A stretch of DNA of 64,000 nt, taken from NCBI GenBank assembly GCA_900551445.1, contig URWA01000013.1, positions 1-64,000 on the forward strand, written 5' to 3'. The position numbers were made by a program, and so were the translations under genes. Under the pieces are notes generated by a model. It was given only the letters and a program-made list of their open reading frames with translations. It was not told the origin of the DNA and searched no databases. This DNA is from an uncultured Bacteroides sp. (lineage in GTDB: Bacteria > Bacteroidota > Bacteroidia > Bacteroidales > Bacteroidaceae). Below, in pieces: positions 17,246 to 26,922 of this stretch (its first letter is position 1; every line of letters begins with the position of its first letter).

Positions 17246-18286
17246 TTATTTATTTAGTTGTTTTTTTAATTCTTCGATTTCTTTCTGCAGACGTCCGAGT
17301 TCTACGTACATGTCCGGAAGTTTCTTGTAAATCGCGGCGGAGCGTGCAAACTGTTTCGGGTCGATGGCTGGATATCCCATTAAGGTAGAATGAGATTTGG
17401 TATTTCCCGGAATACCTGATTGGGCACCGACAGTTACGTGGTCTCCCACTTTAATGTGACCGGCTACGCCTACTTGGCCACCGAACATGCACCATTCTCC
17501 GATTTTGGCAGAACCTGCGATGCCTACCTGAGAGGCCATCACTGTGTTTTTGCCGATTTCCACGTTATGGGCGACTTGAATCAGATTATCCAGTTTGACT
17601 CCTTGATGCACAAGGGTAGCTCCCATTGTGGCACGGTCTATACACGTATTAGCCCCAATCTCTACATTGTCTTCAATAATAACAATGCCGATTTGGGGAA
17701 TTTTTTCATATCCTTCCGGTGCGGGAGCAAACCCAAACCCGTCGGCACCGACAACAGCTCCTGCATGCAGGATACAGTTATTGCCGATTCTGCAGTCATG
17801 ATAAACTGTGACGTGGGGATAAAGTATGGTGTTGGTACCAATTTTCGAATTGCTTCCCACAGTCACTTGTGGGTGGATATACACATTGTCACCGATTTCA
17901 GCCCCTTCTTCAATACATGCGAAAGGACCGATATAGACATCTTTCCCAATCTTTACATTTTCAGCAATGGAGGCTAACGAACTGATACCTTTCTTTTTGG
18001 GAATACTCATTTCATAAAGAGTCATTAATTTGGCCAGACTTTCATACGCGTCGTCCACTTTGATTAAAGTGGCTTTGATTTCATGCTCTGGGTGAAAATC
18101 CTTGTTTACCAATACGATGGTCGATTGTGTTTCGTATATGTAATGAGTATATTTGGGATTGGATAGAAAGGATAATGCCCCTGGAACTCCTTCTTCTATT
18201 TTGGCAAAGGTATGGACCTTGGCATTCTCATCTCCTACGATGATCCCTTGGATGTATTCTGCAATTTGTTTAGCTGAGAACTCCAT
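17246..18286 (-). CDS. lpxD: UDP-3-O-acylglucosamine N-acyltransferase
   Basis: Third committed enzyme of lipid A synthesis, adding the N-linked 3-hydroxyacyl chain. The start MEFSAKQIAEYIQG gives 346 residues; an upstream extension of 22 codons is polar and unlike the family. An N-terminal uridine-binding domain (about 1-100) is followed by hexapeptide repeats (about 105-300), with the catalytic histidine in IQVAHNVEIG, and a C-terminal helix LGRLQKEIEELKKQL. It is the first gene of the lipid A operon. The 294-bp gap upstream (18287-18580) holds its leader and the pyrF terminator. Confidence 0.97.
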   Translation of the reverse strand: MEFSAKQIAEYIQGIIVGDENAKVHTFAKIEEGVPGALSFLSNPKYTHYIYETQSTIVLVNKDFHPEHEIKATLIKVDDAYESLAKLMTLYEMSIPKKKGISSLASIAENVKIGKDVYIGPFACIEEGAEIGDNVYIHPQVTVGSNSKIGTNTILYPHVTVYHDCRIGNNCILHAGAVVGADGFGFAPAPEGYEKIPQIGIVIIEDNVEIGANTCIDRATMGATLVHQGVKLDNLIQVAHNVEIGKNTVMASQVGIAGSAKIGEWCMFGGQVGVAGHIKVGDHVTVGAQSGIPGNTKSHSTLMGYPAIDPKQFARSAAIYKKLPDMYVELGRLQKEIEELKKQLNK

Positions 18287-18499
18287 ATTTGATATTTTTT
18301 GTTCCTTTGTTTCCTGGTTGTTTTTCAATTCTTTGCTGCTTGAAAGAAGCATACTTACTACTTAATTATGCAAATTACGTATTTTTTTTTTATATATCCG
18401 TGAAAAAAGCCAATTATTTGCCCGAAATGTACTGTGATTTTTGTGTCTGACCTCAAAAGTCTTTTCAATTTAAGCCTTTTTATATCGAATTTGCAATAA

Positions 18500-18549
18500 A
18501 AAAGAAGTATAAAGAAATTGTGTAAACGCACACAGTCTTTATACTTCTT
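18500..18549 (-). terminator. Terminator after pyrF
   Basis: AAGAAGTATAAAGA (18502-18515) pairs with TCTTTATACTTCTT (18536-18549). On the minus strand it is followed by TTTTTTATT. It ends the purM-like/prfA/pyrF transcript ahead of the lpxD leader. Confidence 0.8.
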
Positions 18550-18580
18550 GTGGTATGGAGTAAAGATGACTTTTTGTAAA

Positions 18581-19405
18581 TTATAGGATGGCAGCCAGTT
18601 GTTTTTCCATTTGTTGCTGTACTTTCTGTGCTTCTTCTCCTGCAACTTTGGCGAAATTCTCCGTTTTATCTGCATAGATAATGGCGCGGCTGGAATTTAC
18701 AATCAGGCCACATTCTTTGGTCATGCCATATTTGCAGACTTCTTCCAGTGAACCACCTTGTGCACCAATTCCCGGAACCAGCAGGAAGTGGTTGGGAACG
18801 ATTTTACGGATGTCTTCAAACATACGTCCCTGGGTGGCACCTACTACATACATCATGTTCTGGTCGTTGGCCCATTCCTGTGATTTGCGTAATACTTTTT
18901 CAAAGAGACGTTCGCCTTCTTTGTCTTCCGTAAGTTGGAAATCATGTGAACCTTTGTTGGATGTCAGTGCCAGCAGGATAACCCATTTGCCTTCGTAGGT
19001 GAGGAAAGGAGTTACGCTGTCTTCACCCATGTAGGGGGCAACAGTGACAGAATCGATGTTCAGTTCTTCAAAGAAAGTGCGGGCATACATTGCCGAAGTG
19101 TTACCGATATCGCCACGTTTGGCATCGGCAATAATGAATTGGTCAGGATAGTTCTTTTTGATGTATTCCACTGTCTTTTCAAAAGCAATCCATCCCTTTA
19201 CACCCATGCTTTCATAGAAGGCCAAATTGGGCTTATAGGCGATACAGTAAGGGGCAGTGGCATCGATGATTGCTTTATTGAATGTGAAAATCGGGTCTTC
19301 TTCTTTCAGAAGGTGTTCCGGAATTTTCTTGATATCGGTATCCAGTCCTACACATAAAAAAGATTTTTTCTTTTTGATGTTTTCAAATAATTCCTGTTTG
19401 TTCAT
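18581..19405 (-). CDS. pyrF: Orotidine 5'-phosphate decarboxylase (type 2)
   Basis: Last step of UMP synthesis. The 274-residue length and motif order (FLCVGLDTD near the N-terminus, then FIIADAKRGDIGNTS with the Asp-Lys-Asp catalytic core) fit the longer type 2 subfamily. It is 72 bp after prfA on the same strand; a weak hairpin in that gap (about 19449-19475) lacks a T tract on the minus strand and was not called a terminator. Confidence 0.97.
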   Translation of the reverse strand: MNKQELFENIKKKKSFLCVGLDTDIKKIPEHLLKEEDPIFTFNKAIIDATAPYCIAYKPNLAFYESMGVKGWIAFEKTVEYIKKNYPDQFIIADAKRGDIGNTSAMYARTFFEELNIDSVTVAPYMGEDSVTPFLTYEGKWVILLALTSNKGSHDFQLTEDKEGERLFEKVLRKSQEWANDQNMMYVVGATQGRMFEDIRKIVPNHFLLVPGIGAQGGSLEEVCKYGMTKECGLIVNSSRAIIYADKTENFAKVAGEEAQKVQQQMEKQLAAIL

Positions 19406-19477
19406 AATGTTTTATGATTAATGGTAATAATGTGACTTTATTGTTCACTGTAAGGGGTAAAATTATACACCTTACTT

Positions 19478-20587
19478 TTATAATTCACTTTCTTTCAATC
19501 GTTCTGCATTTTCGGCCACAATCAGATGGTCGATACAGTCTTGAATGTCGCCGTCCATGAAAGCTGCCAGATTGTAGATGGTATAGTTGATGCGATGGTC
19601 AGTGATACGTCCCTGTGGATAGTTGTACGTGCGGATTTTGGCCGAACGGTCGCCGGTGCTCACCATGGTCTTTCGTTTGGAAGCGATGTCATCAATGTAT
19701 TTCTGGTGCTCTTTGTCGTAGATGAAGGTACGCAGACGGCTCAGGGCACGTTCCTTGTTTTTCGGCTGGTCGCGGGTCTCCGTACATTCAATCAGGATTT
19801 CTTCCACGATACCCGTGTTCGGATTCTTCCAGTTGTAACGTAGACGGACACCCGATTCTACCTTGTTTACGTTCTGGCCTCCGGCACCTCCGCTTCGGAA
19901 GGTATCCCATTTGATTTCACCTTCGTTGATTTCTACATCAAAGGGTTCTGCTTCGGGAAGTACGGCAACCGAGGCTGCTGATGTATGAACACGTCCCTGA
20001 GTTTCAGTTGCAGGAACCCGTTGCACGCGGTGCACGCCTGATTCATATTTCAAAGTACCATATACCTTGTCTCCCGTGACAGAACAGATGATTTCCTTGA
20101 AACCTCCGGCTGCACCTTCGTTGGCACTGGATACTTCCAGTTTCCAGCCTTTGCGTTCGCAATATTTGGAATACATGCGGAACAAATCGCCGGCAAAGAT
20201 TGCCGCTTCATCCCCTCCCGTACCTCCACGGATCTCCAGGATGGCGTTGCGGTCATCTTGCGGGTCGGCGGGTACCAGCAACAGTTTGATTTCTTCTTCC
20301 AGCTGGGGAATACGGGCTTCGCAGGCAGCCGCTTCTTCGCGGGCCATTTCCTTCATTTCCGGGTCGTTCTCGGCCATCATCATTTTGGCCTCCTCCAGTC
20401 CGTTGAGGCATTGCAGGTATTCCTTGCGGGCAGCCATAATGTCGCCCAGTTCCTTATATTCTTTAGTCAGTTTGACGTATCGTTTCTGGTCGGCTATCAC
20501 ATTCGGGTCTGTAATGAGTGTGGAGACCTCCTCAAAACGTGAAACCAAACCGTCTAACTTTTCCAGTAATGTATTGTTTTCTGCCAT
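19478..20587 (-). CDS. prfA: Peptide chain release factor 1
   Basis: Reads UAA and UAG stop codons. The 369-residue protein has the catalytic GGQ in SGGAGGQNVNKVESGV near the middle and the codon-recognition region upstream of it (VQRVPATETQGRVHTS). The C-terminal ITDHRINYTIYNL is typical of RF1. It is preceded by a small membrane-protein gene (13 bp) and followed by pyrF. Confidence 0.98.
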   Translation of the reverse strand: MAENNTLLEKLDGLVSRFEEVSTLITDPNVIADQKRYVKLTKEYKELGDIMAARKEYLQCLNGLEEAKMMMAENDPEMKEMAREEAAACEARIPQLEEEIKLLLVPADPQDDRNAILEIRGGTGGDEAAIFAGDLFRMYSKYCERKGWKLEVSSANEGAAGGFKEIICSVTGDKVYGTLKYESGVHRVQRVPATETQGRVHTSAASVAVLPEAEPFDVEINEGEIKWDTFRSGGAGGQNVNKVESGVRLRYNWKNPNTGIVEEILIECTETRDQPKNKERALSRLRTFIYDKEHQKYIDDIASKRKTMVSTGDRSAKIRTYNYPQGRITDHRINYTIYNLAAFMDGDIQDCIDHLIVAENAERLKESEL

Positions 20588-20600
20588 TCTAATGGAATGC

Positions 20601-20945
20601 TTATACAGTTGAGTGATTAGATAGGTATTCGTTTACCATAATCTGCCATAGGCCATCCACGTAAAGAATACCAACAATATGAGGCCGAGCAAGATGAGTG
20701 GTAAGTCTCTTTTGGTTTTTCCATTGAAACTCTTTGACACCAAAGTATTTTCCATAAATAAAGGAAATGACAAACCCTGGAATCCCAAAACTTAGACCTT
20801 TTAGAATGGGAGAGTCAAATTCAATACTGAGAAAGAAAAGAACAAACCATAAAACAAGTAATCCGATGCCGATAAGACATCCTTGCTTTTCCTGCGGTTT
20901 CATACAATCGTAAGAGTGAGAACAAGTGGGGTAGGTTTGCGACAC
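20601..20945 (-). CDS. Small membrane protein, unknown function
   Basis: An open frame of 114 residues between the purM-like gene and prfA, on the same strand with gaps of 25 and 13 bp. Two hydrophobic helices are seen (about residues 23-44 and 51-70); the C-terminal 40 residues are soluble. An ATG at 20903 (MKPQEKQGCLIG) is the more likely start, because the first 14 residues are polar and Cys-rich. No family was recognised. The tight spacing supports a real gene, but its content is simple and confidence is moderate. Confidence 0.55.
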   Translation of the reverse strand: MSQTYPTCSHSYDCMKPQEKQGCLIGIGLLVLWFVLFFLSIEFDSPILKGLSFGIPGFVISFIYGKYFGVKEFQWKNQKRLTTHLARPHIVGILYVDGLWQIMVNEYLSNHSTV

Positions 20946-20970
20946 ATCCTGCCCCTTCTTGTTTGGGTGA

Positions 20971-22140
20971 TTAATATTTGAATTCTCCGAATTCGGAACG
21001 GATAATCAGTTCCTTGTGGTCGCTTTCTTCGATACGTCCGATAATCTGGGCATCGATGTGGAACGACTTGCTGATTTCAATTACCTGCTCTGCATGTTCC
21101 GGTGACAGGTAGACTTCCAGACGGTGTCCCATGTTGAACACTTTGTACATTTCGTCCCAGTCGGTACCGCTCTGTTCCTTGATGGTGCGGAACAAAGGAG
21201 GCACAGGGAAGAGGTTGTCTTTGATGACCCGGCAGTTGTCGCCTACGAAGTGCAGCACTTTTGTCTGGGCGCCACCTGAGCAGTGAACCATACCGTGGAT
21301 TTGCGGGCGCAGGGCATCCAGCAGTTTCTTGACTACCGGAGCATAGGTACGTGTCGGAGACAGCACCAGTTTGCCGGCATCCAGCGGAGAGCCTTCTACG
21401 GCATCCGTCAGCTTCAGTTTGCCGCTGTACACCAGTTCTTCGGGCACAGCATGGTCATAGCTTTCCGGATATTTTTCTGCCAGGTATTTGCTGAATACGT
21501 CGTGACGGGCACTGGTCAGTCCGTTGCTGCCCATACCGCCGTTGTATTCTTTCTCATAGGTAGCCTGACCGTAAGAAGCCAGACCCACAATCACATCCCC
21601 CGGACGGATATTGGCATTGTTGATGACATCCGCACGTTTCATACGGCAAGTTACCGTACTGTCCACGATGATGGTGCGGACCAGGTCACCTACATCGGCT
21701 GTCTCGCCACCGGTGGCATACACACCCACTCCCATTTCGCGGAGTTCGGCCAGCAGTTCGTCTGTGCCGTTGATGATGGCTGAAATCACTTCACCCGGCA
21801 CAAGCAGCTTGTTGCGTCCGATGGTAGAAGATACCAAGATATTGTCTACCGCACCCACGCACAACAAGTCATCGATGTTCATGATCAGTGCATCCTGTGC
21901 GATACCCTTCCATACAGACAAGTCGCCAGTTTCTTTCCAGTACAAGTATGCCAGTGAAGACTTTGTGCCGGCTCCATCGGCATGCATGATGTTGCAGTAT
22001 TCCGGGTCACCTCCCAGAATATCAGGGATAATTTTACAGAATGCGTTCGGGAAAATACCTTTATCAATGTTCTTGATGGCGTTGTGTACATCTTCTTTCG
22101 ATGCAGATACGCCGCGCTGCATGTATCGTTGATTGCTCAT
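20971..22140 (-). CDS. purM: AIR synthase (PurM)-like protein
   Basis: Predicted phosphoribosylformylglycinamidine cyclo-ligase, which closes the imidazole ring in purine synthesis. The start MSNQRYMQRGVSASKEDV gives 389 residues. Visible PurM features are the ATP-binding MHADGAGTKSSLAY, a GVYATGGETADVGDLVR segment and VVGLASYGQATYEKEYNGGMGSNGLT. The sequence departs from the E. coli protein (about 345 residues), and this Bacteroidales branch is often listed only as AIR synthase-related. A -7 box TAAATTTG (minus, 22183-22176) lies 35 bp upstream. Confidence 0.9.
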   Translation of the reverse strand: MSNQRYMQRGVSASKEDVHNAIKNIDKGIFPNAFCKIIPDILGGDPEYCNIMHADGAGTKSSLAYLYWKETGDLSVWKGIAQDALIMNIDDLLCVGAVDNILVSSTIGRNKLLVPGEVISAIINGTDELLAELREMGVGVYATGGETADVGDLVRTIIVDSTVTCRMKRADVINNANIRPGDVIVGLASYGQATYEKEYNGGMGSNGLTSARHDVFSKYLAEKYPESYDHAVPEELVYSGKLKLTDAVEGSPLDAGKLVLSPTRTYAPVVKKLLDALRPQIHGMVHCSGGAQTKVLHFVGDNCRVIKDNLFPVPPLFRTIKEQSGTDWDEMYKVFNMGHRLEVYLSPEHAEQVIEISKSFHIDAQIIGRIEESDHKELIIRSEFGEFKY

Positions 22141-22226
22141 GAGTATAGTAAGTTTGTTTGTTTCAATTGAATGTGCAAATTTAGTGATTATTCCTTTTAT
22201 AACCATGCGTTTCGGGATAAAAAGCA

Positions 22227-23882
22227 TCAGAACACGGTGACACCAGCCGGGGTGATGCTTCCATCGGGTGCCAGCAGGCTCAGCCGGAAAAATCCTTTAC
22301 CGATTTTTCGGGGAATGTCTTTCTCGGGTTGGGTAGTCCGGAGAATTTCGATTCCTGTCGCTTCACTGACAATCAGGGTATATCCTTTCGGAAGTATGGG
22401 AAGCCTTCCATATAAAATGGAAGGTTCGTCTTTGGCAGGGGTATTTAACGCCAAAGGCGCACTTTCGAATCCAAATCGGTTGACAGCTGTCACTGCCCAG
22501 TAGATACCTCCTTTTTGTGACGGGCTGGAAGTGAACGTGTATTGGCAACTGTCGGTTCGGGAGAGTGTCAGGTTTTGGGCTTTCTCCGTATCGACAGGAT
22601 ATGTGTCGGAAGCATATACGCGATAGTAAATACCTCCCGGCTGGCTTTCCGAGGCCTTCCAGCTCATTTGGATATTTTCTCCTTGCAGTTTCACGTGAGG
22701 GGTGGTAGGTTGGGAAGGAGTGTTCTGTGAAGTCCACCGCATGGGAGGGACGACAGCTGGGTACGCATAGAAGTTGCTTTTCAACTCATCCAGGATTCCT
22801 TTGGTGTTGCTGAGTATGAACTTATTGCGGAAATAGGCTTGTCCGTCCAATCCGATTTTTCGGGAGAAATAAATCTGACGGATGATTTCATCGATTTTCC
22901 AATCCTGTTCTTTAGGATGCAGAAAATAAATTCCCAATCCAGGTATGATCCATCGGTCGTTCTTGTTTTCCTTCCAGTCGAGGGCGAAGGGATAAAAATG
23001 ATTTCCTTGGAAATACATCATCGGGAAAAGGGCATCCTGAATACCTTCGTTTAACCATTTTTGTGCATCCTGATAAACGGTCTCATAGGCATTCCATCCG
23101 AAGGAGGAATAGCGCCGGGTGTCATTGAATTTGCCGATGGGGGAGCTGCTTACTTTGACCCAGGGTTTCAGTTGCTTGACTTCCGTGTAAATCCGTCGGA
23201 CAATACGCGTAATGTTGTCTCTTCTCCATTGTTTCAGGTCTTGTTTCTTCCCGTATTTGCGGTACGTGTCTTTATCGGGAAACTTTTCCCCTTGCTCCGG
23301 ATAGCGGATGTAGTCCAGATGGATACCGTCCACATCGTAGCGTGAGACGATTTCCTTGGCTATCTGACTGAGGTATTCGGCCGTACCGGGATTTCCGGGG
23401 TCCAGGTACCAGCTTCCGTTGAACTGCTTGCAGAGCTTGGGCTGTTTTTTGACGATACAGTCTTTCCCTAGCAGGCCGACTTGCCGTTTGTTGCCGATGG
23501 GGATACATACCAGCCATGCATGGAGTTCCAGTCCCCGCTTATGACATTCTTCGATGGCAAATTGTAAAGGGTCATATCCGGGATTCTTTCCTGTATGCCC
23601 AGTCAGGCTTTCGGCAAATGTTTCATAAGCCGAAGGATACACCACGTCTCCCCGAAGTCGGGTTTGGAAAAGTACGGTATTGAAGTGGGCCGCCTGTAAA
23701 GCATCCAATTGCTGGATGAGCTCATTTTTCTGTGCTTCAATGCTTTGTGGAGAATTGGCCTTCCGGGTGGGCCAGTCCATTCCTCCTAATGTAGTCAGCC
23801 AGGTGGCCCGGATTTCTTCTTTAGGCTGTGCTTGCATAAAGAGGGAACAGCTTATAAATAACAAACAGATAAGTATTCGCAT
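22227..23882 (-). CDS. GHL10 (DUF187-like) secreted glycosidase-like protein with FN3 domain
   Basis: Secreted protein of 551 residues. A signal peptide (MRILICLLFISCSLFMQAQ) is followed by a TIM-barrel domain of the GHL10 type (about 22-370; AHFNTVLFQTRLRGDVVYPS and DVDGIHLDYIRYPEQGEKF are characteristic). An FN3-like domain (about 385-470) and a short C-terminal beta domain follow. The family is linked to cell-wall or polysaccharide hydrolysis, but few members have a proven substrate. The start at 23882 was chosen over one 10 codons upstream because the signal peptide begins there. It has a consensus promoter at 23933-23902. Confidence 0.88.
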   Translation of the reverse strand: MRILICLLFISCSLFMQAQPKEEIRATWLTTLGGMDWPTRKANSPQSIEAQKNELIQQLDALQAAHFNTVLFQTRLRGDVVYPSAYETFAESLTGHTGKNPGYDPLQFAIEECHKRGLELHAWLVCIPIGNKRQVGLLGKDCIVKKQPKLCKQFNGSWYLDPGNPGTAEYLSQIAKEIVSRYDVDGIHLDYIRYPEQGEKFPDKDTYRKYGKKQDLKQWRRDNITRIVRRIYTEVKQLKPWVKVSSSPIGKFNDTRRYSSFGWNAYETVYQDAQKWLNEGIQDALFPMMYFQGNHFYPFALDWKENKNDRWIIPGLGIYFLHPKEQDWKIDEIIRQIYFSRKIGLDGQAYFRNKFILSNTKGILDELKSNFYAYPAVVPPMRWTSQNTPSQPTTPHVKLQGENIQMSWKASESQPGGIYYRVYASDTYPVDTEKAQNLTLSRTDSCQYTFTSSPSQKGGIYWAVTAVNRFGFESAPLALNTPAKDEPSILYGRLPILPKGYTLIVSEATGIEILRTTQPEKDIPRKIGKGFFRLSLLAPDGSITPAGVTVF

Positions 23883-23901
23883 GTCGGATTCAAAATTTGC
23901 G

Positions 23902-23933
23902 CAAATATACACAAAGCTGGTTGCAGAGACAAA
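23902..23933 (-). promoter_or_regulatory. Consensus Bacteroidales promoter for the GHL10 gene
   Basis: On the minus strand TTTG (23933-23930) is followed after 20 bp by TATATTTG (23909-23902), matching the -33/-7 consensus exactly. The start codon is 20 bp further on. Confidence 0.75.
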
Positions 23934-24124
23934 TTGAAAAGAGAGTTTTCGGTGGTAGGGTATATACTATATGGAACCAATCTTGTTTGACTGTAGGAGA
24001 TTGGACACGTTCAAGTTGTTTCCCGAAATGAGATGTGATTTGATGATTAAAATTTTCTTTTTATAGTGTCGGTTTTCTTCTTTTTATTACTTTTGCGGCG
24101 AAATAAGAGATAAATCGAAAATCT

Positions 24125-25555
24125 ATGGTCACATTTACTATCGCATTGGTTTTACTGGTGGTAGGATATTGGGTTTATGGAAAATACATTGACACGTTGT
24201 TTGCGCCTGATTCTGCCCGAAAAACTCCGGCATTGACTCTGACGGACGGAGTTGATTTCATTCCACTTCCTACGTGGAAAATCTTTATGATTCAGTTCTT
24301 GAACATTGCCGGCTTGGGGCCCATTTTCGGAGCCATCATGGGTGCACAGTTCGGCACGGCTTCTTATTTATGGATTGTGTTCGGTACGATTTTCGCCGGT
24401 GCGGTCCACGATTTTTTGTCCGGCACGCTGTCATTGCGGAACAAAGGGGAAAGCTTGCCGGAAATTATTGGCCGTTATTTGGGGATGAGGACGAAAAATG
24501 TAGCTTGTGTATTCACTGTATTGCTGATGATTCTGGTGGGTGCCGTATTTGTGTCTGGCCCTGCAGAACTGTTGGCCGGAATGACGCCTGCTTCCTTGAA
24601 TGTATATTTCTGGGTGGTAGTTATCTTTCTGTACTATATTTTGGCCACCATGCTTCCTATTGACAAGATTATCGGTCGGATATATCCTTTGTTTGCATTT
24701 GCCCTGTTGTTCATGGCGGTAGGAATTCTGGTCATGCTGTATGTGAAAAATCCGGCTCTTCCGGAAATATGGGAGGGATTTGGAACCAAGTATGAGAAAA
24801 ATCCCATATTTCCGATGATGTTCATTTCCATTGCGTGTGGGGCCATCAGCGGTTTCCATGCCACTCAGTCACCCTTGATGGCGCGTTGCATTACCAATGA
24901 GAAACATTGTCGTCCGGTCTTTTATGGGGCTATGGTGACAGAGGGGATTGTAGCCTTGATTTGGGCGGCGGCTGCGACGTACTTCTTTCAGGAAAACGGG
25001 ATTGTAGACAAGGTGACGGGCGTCGCTTATTCGGGCGCAAAGGTCGCTACCGATATTTCAAGGGACTGGCTGGGCACTTTTGGTGGGATTCTGGCTATTC
25101 TGGGAATCGTGGCAGCTCCGATTACGAGTGGAGATACGGCACTCCGGTCGGCTCGTTTGATTGTGGCCGATTTTTTCCATGTGGAGCAGCGTTCCATCGG
25201 GAAACGACTGGTTATCAGTATTCCGATTTTTTTGGTTACCGTAGGCTTGTTGGTCTATAGTTTTGGTGATGCGGAAGGCTTCAAGATTATCTGGCGGTAT
25301 TTTGCTTGGTGTAACCAGACTTTGTCTGTCTTTACACTATGGGCCATTACTGCTTATCTGGTGGGCGTCCGGAAGAATTATTGGGTAACCTTGGTTCCTG
25401 CCCTGTTCATGACGTGTGTCTGCTCTACTTATTTGTTTATTGCTCCCGAAGGTTTCTCATTGGGAGGGGAAGTTTCCTACACAATTGGAGGGGTCTGTAC
25501 GTTGATTGCAGCGGTGTGGTTCGTGTGCTGGTTCCGTCGGGTACGTTCCTTGTAG
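24125..25555 (+). CDS. cstA: Carbon starvation protein A family transporter
   Basis: Inner-membrane protein of 476 residues with about 12 helices, of the CstA family (peptide or pyruvate uptake in characterised members). Family features include FIPLPTWKIFMIQFLNIAGLGPIFGAI near residues 41-67, GAVHDFLSG, and ISGFHATQSPLMARC near residue 240. It is shorter than E. coli CstA (about 700 residues), as is usual for the short CstA type. A -7 box TACTTTTG lies at 24088-24095. A porin gene with its own promoter follows 68 bp downstream. Confidence 0.93.
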   Translation: MVTFTIALVLLVVGYWVYGKYIDTLFAPDSARKTPALTLTDGVDFIPLPTWKIFMIQFLNIAGLGPIFGAIMGAQFGTASYLWIVFGTIFAGAVHDFLSGTLSLRNKGESLPEIIGRYLGMRTKNVACVFTVLLMILVGAVFVSGPAELLAGMTPASLNVYFWVVVIFLYYILATMLPIDKIIGRIYPLFAFALLFMAVGILVMLYVKNPALPEIWEGFGTKYEKNPIFPMMFISIACGAISGFHATQSPLMARCITNEKHCRPVFYGAMVTEGIVALIWAAAATYFFQENGIVDKVTGVAYSGAKVATDISRDWLGTFGGILAILGIVAAPITSGDTALRSARLIVADFFHVEQRSIGKRLVISIPIFLVTVGLLVYSFGDAEGFKIIWRYFAWCNQTLSVFTLWAITAYLVGVRKNYWVTLVPALFMTCVCSTYLFIAPEGFSLGGEVSYTIGGVCTLIAAVWFVCWFRRVRSL

Positions 25556-25562
25556 GAATTTG

Positions 25563-25594
25563 TTTGGCTGTTCAGCAGATTATGGCTACTTTTG
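25563..25594 (+). promoter_or_regulatory. Consensus promoter for the porin gene
   Basis: TTTG (25563-25566), a 20-bp spacer and TACTTTTG (25587-25594) match the Bacteroidales -33/-7 consensus. The site begins 8 bp after the cstA stop, so the porin can be expressed separately from cstA. Confidence 0.75.
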
Positions 25595-25623
25595 CAGCCG
25601 GTAAAGGATAAAAGTGATATCAA

Positions 25624-26865
25624 ATGAAAAAACAATTCTTTTTGATGTGGGCCATGGCCGTTGTTTCGACGGGAGTGATGGCTCAGAAGAAAGATTTTGG
25701 CTATAAGTTTTATGGCCAGGTACGTACGGACCTGTTTTATAACAGCCGTTCCAATTCGGAAACAGTGGATGGACTTTTTTATATGTATCCTAAGGATGTG
25801 GCTCCCGATGCGGATGGAAAGGACTTGAATGCCAAACCCGATGGCAATTTCTATACCTTATATACTAGGTTGGGAGTGGATGTGACCGGACCGATGTGGG
25901 GAAAGGCTAAAACCTCAGCGAAGGTGGAGATAGACTTCCGGGGGTCGGGCACTACCTATTCTCTGATTCGTATTCGTCACGCCTATTTTAACTTGGATTG
26001 GGGTAAGTCTGCGTTGCTGGTAGGGCAGACTTGGCATCCTTTGTATGGAGATGTGTCTCCCGACATCTTGAACCTGAATATGGGAGCTCCTTATCAGCCT
26101 TTCAGCCGTGCGCCTCAGGTGCGCTACCGTTTGACGGAAAAACATTTCGTGCTGACTGCTGCCGCAGTATGGCAGTCACAATATTTGTCGGTCGGTCCGT
26201 CTTCCAACCAGGCAGGTGCGACAACTACTCAGAAGAACCAGAGTTTCATCAAGAACGGATGTACGCCGGAATTTTATCTGGGAATGGATTATAAACGTCC
26301 GGGGCTGTTGGCCGGAGCAGGCGTACATGTGTCTTCCATAACTCCTCGTACGCAGTCGGAATACAATGGAGAGACCTATAAGGTCAGTGAACGTATTACG
26401 GGAGTTTCTGCCGAGGCACATGTGAAGTATACACACCAGCGTTTCCTGCTGGCTGCCAAGAGTGTGCTGGGCTCCAACCTCACACAGGCCAGTACCATCG
26501 GAGGTTATGGCATTACTTCCACTGATTCCCGGACCGGGGAACAGGAATATACGCCGGTGCGCGTTTCCCATACTTGGTTGAACATGATGTATGGAAGTAC
26601 CTTCCGTGGCGGAATCTTTGCCGGATATCTGAAAAACTTGGGTGCATCGAAAGAAGTGACCGGAGTGTTGGGTACTGGAACCGATATTGACCAGTTGAAT
26701 ACTTTGGGCGCTGAATTCACTTATAACCGTCCAAATTGGAAAATCGGAGCCGAGTACACTTGGACAGGGGCATGGTATGGAGATTACACGGCAAAAGCCC
26801 GGATAACCAATACGCATTTGGTGAAAAACAACCGTATTGTGTTTACGGCTTTGTTTCAATTCTGA
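25624..26865 (+). CDS. Outer-membrane porin-like beta-barrel protein
   Basis: A 413-residue protein with a signal peptide (cleavage near VMAQ-KK, residue 21) and alternating amphipathic strands through to a terminal Phe (FTALFQF), the signature of an outer-membrane barrel. FYGQVRTDLFYNSR, a SLIRIRHAYFNLDWGKSALLVGQTWHP segment and the absence of a plug domain argue for a general porin. Pairing with cstA suggests outer-membrane passage of the same class of small nutrients; this is inference from position only. Confidence 0.82.
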   Translation: MKKQFFLMWAMAVVSTGVMAQKKDFGYKFYGQVRTDLFYNSRSNSETVDGLFYMYPKDVAPDADGKDLNAKPDGNFYTLYTRLGVDVTGPMWGKAKTSAKVEIDFRGSGTTYSLIRIRHAYFNLDWGKSALLVGQTWHPLYGDVSPDILNLNMGAPYQPFSRAPQVRYRLTEKHFVLTAAAVWQSQYLSVGPSSNQAGATTTQKNQSFIKNGCTPEFYLGMDYKRPGLLAGAGVHVSSITPRTQSEYNGETYKVSERITGVSAEAHVKYTHQRFLLAAKSVLGSNLTQASTIGGYGITSTDSRTGEQEYTPVRVSHTWLNMMYGSTFRGGIFAGYLKNLGASKEVTGVLGTGTDIDQLNTLGAEFTYNRPNWKIGAEYTWTGAWYGDYTAKARITNTHLVKNNRIVFTALFQF

Positions 26866-26889
26866 TGGAGTGATTTGTTTGTCATGATA

Positions 26890-26922
26890 GAAAAAAAAGG
26901 ATGGCTTTGGCCATCCTTTTTT
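26890..26922. terminator. Bidirectional terminator between the porin and GH28 genes
   Basis: AAAAAAGGATGGC and GCCATCCTTTTTT form a near-perfect stem with a TTTG loop, with A and T tracts on both sides. Its right edge overlaps the GH28 stop codon (26921-26923). Confidence 0.88.

Noticed and set aside
19449..19475. Hairpin between prfA and pyrF as a terminator
   Set aside because: GTAAGGGGT and ACACCTTAC can pair, but on the minus (coding) strand the stem is not followed by a T tract; the genes are probably still co-transcribed.
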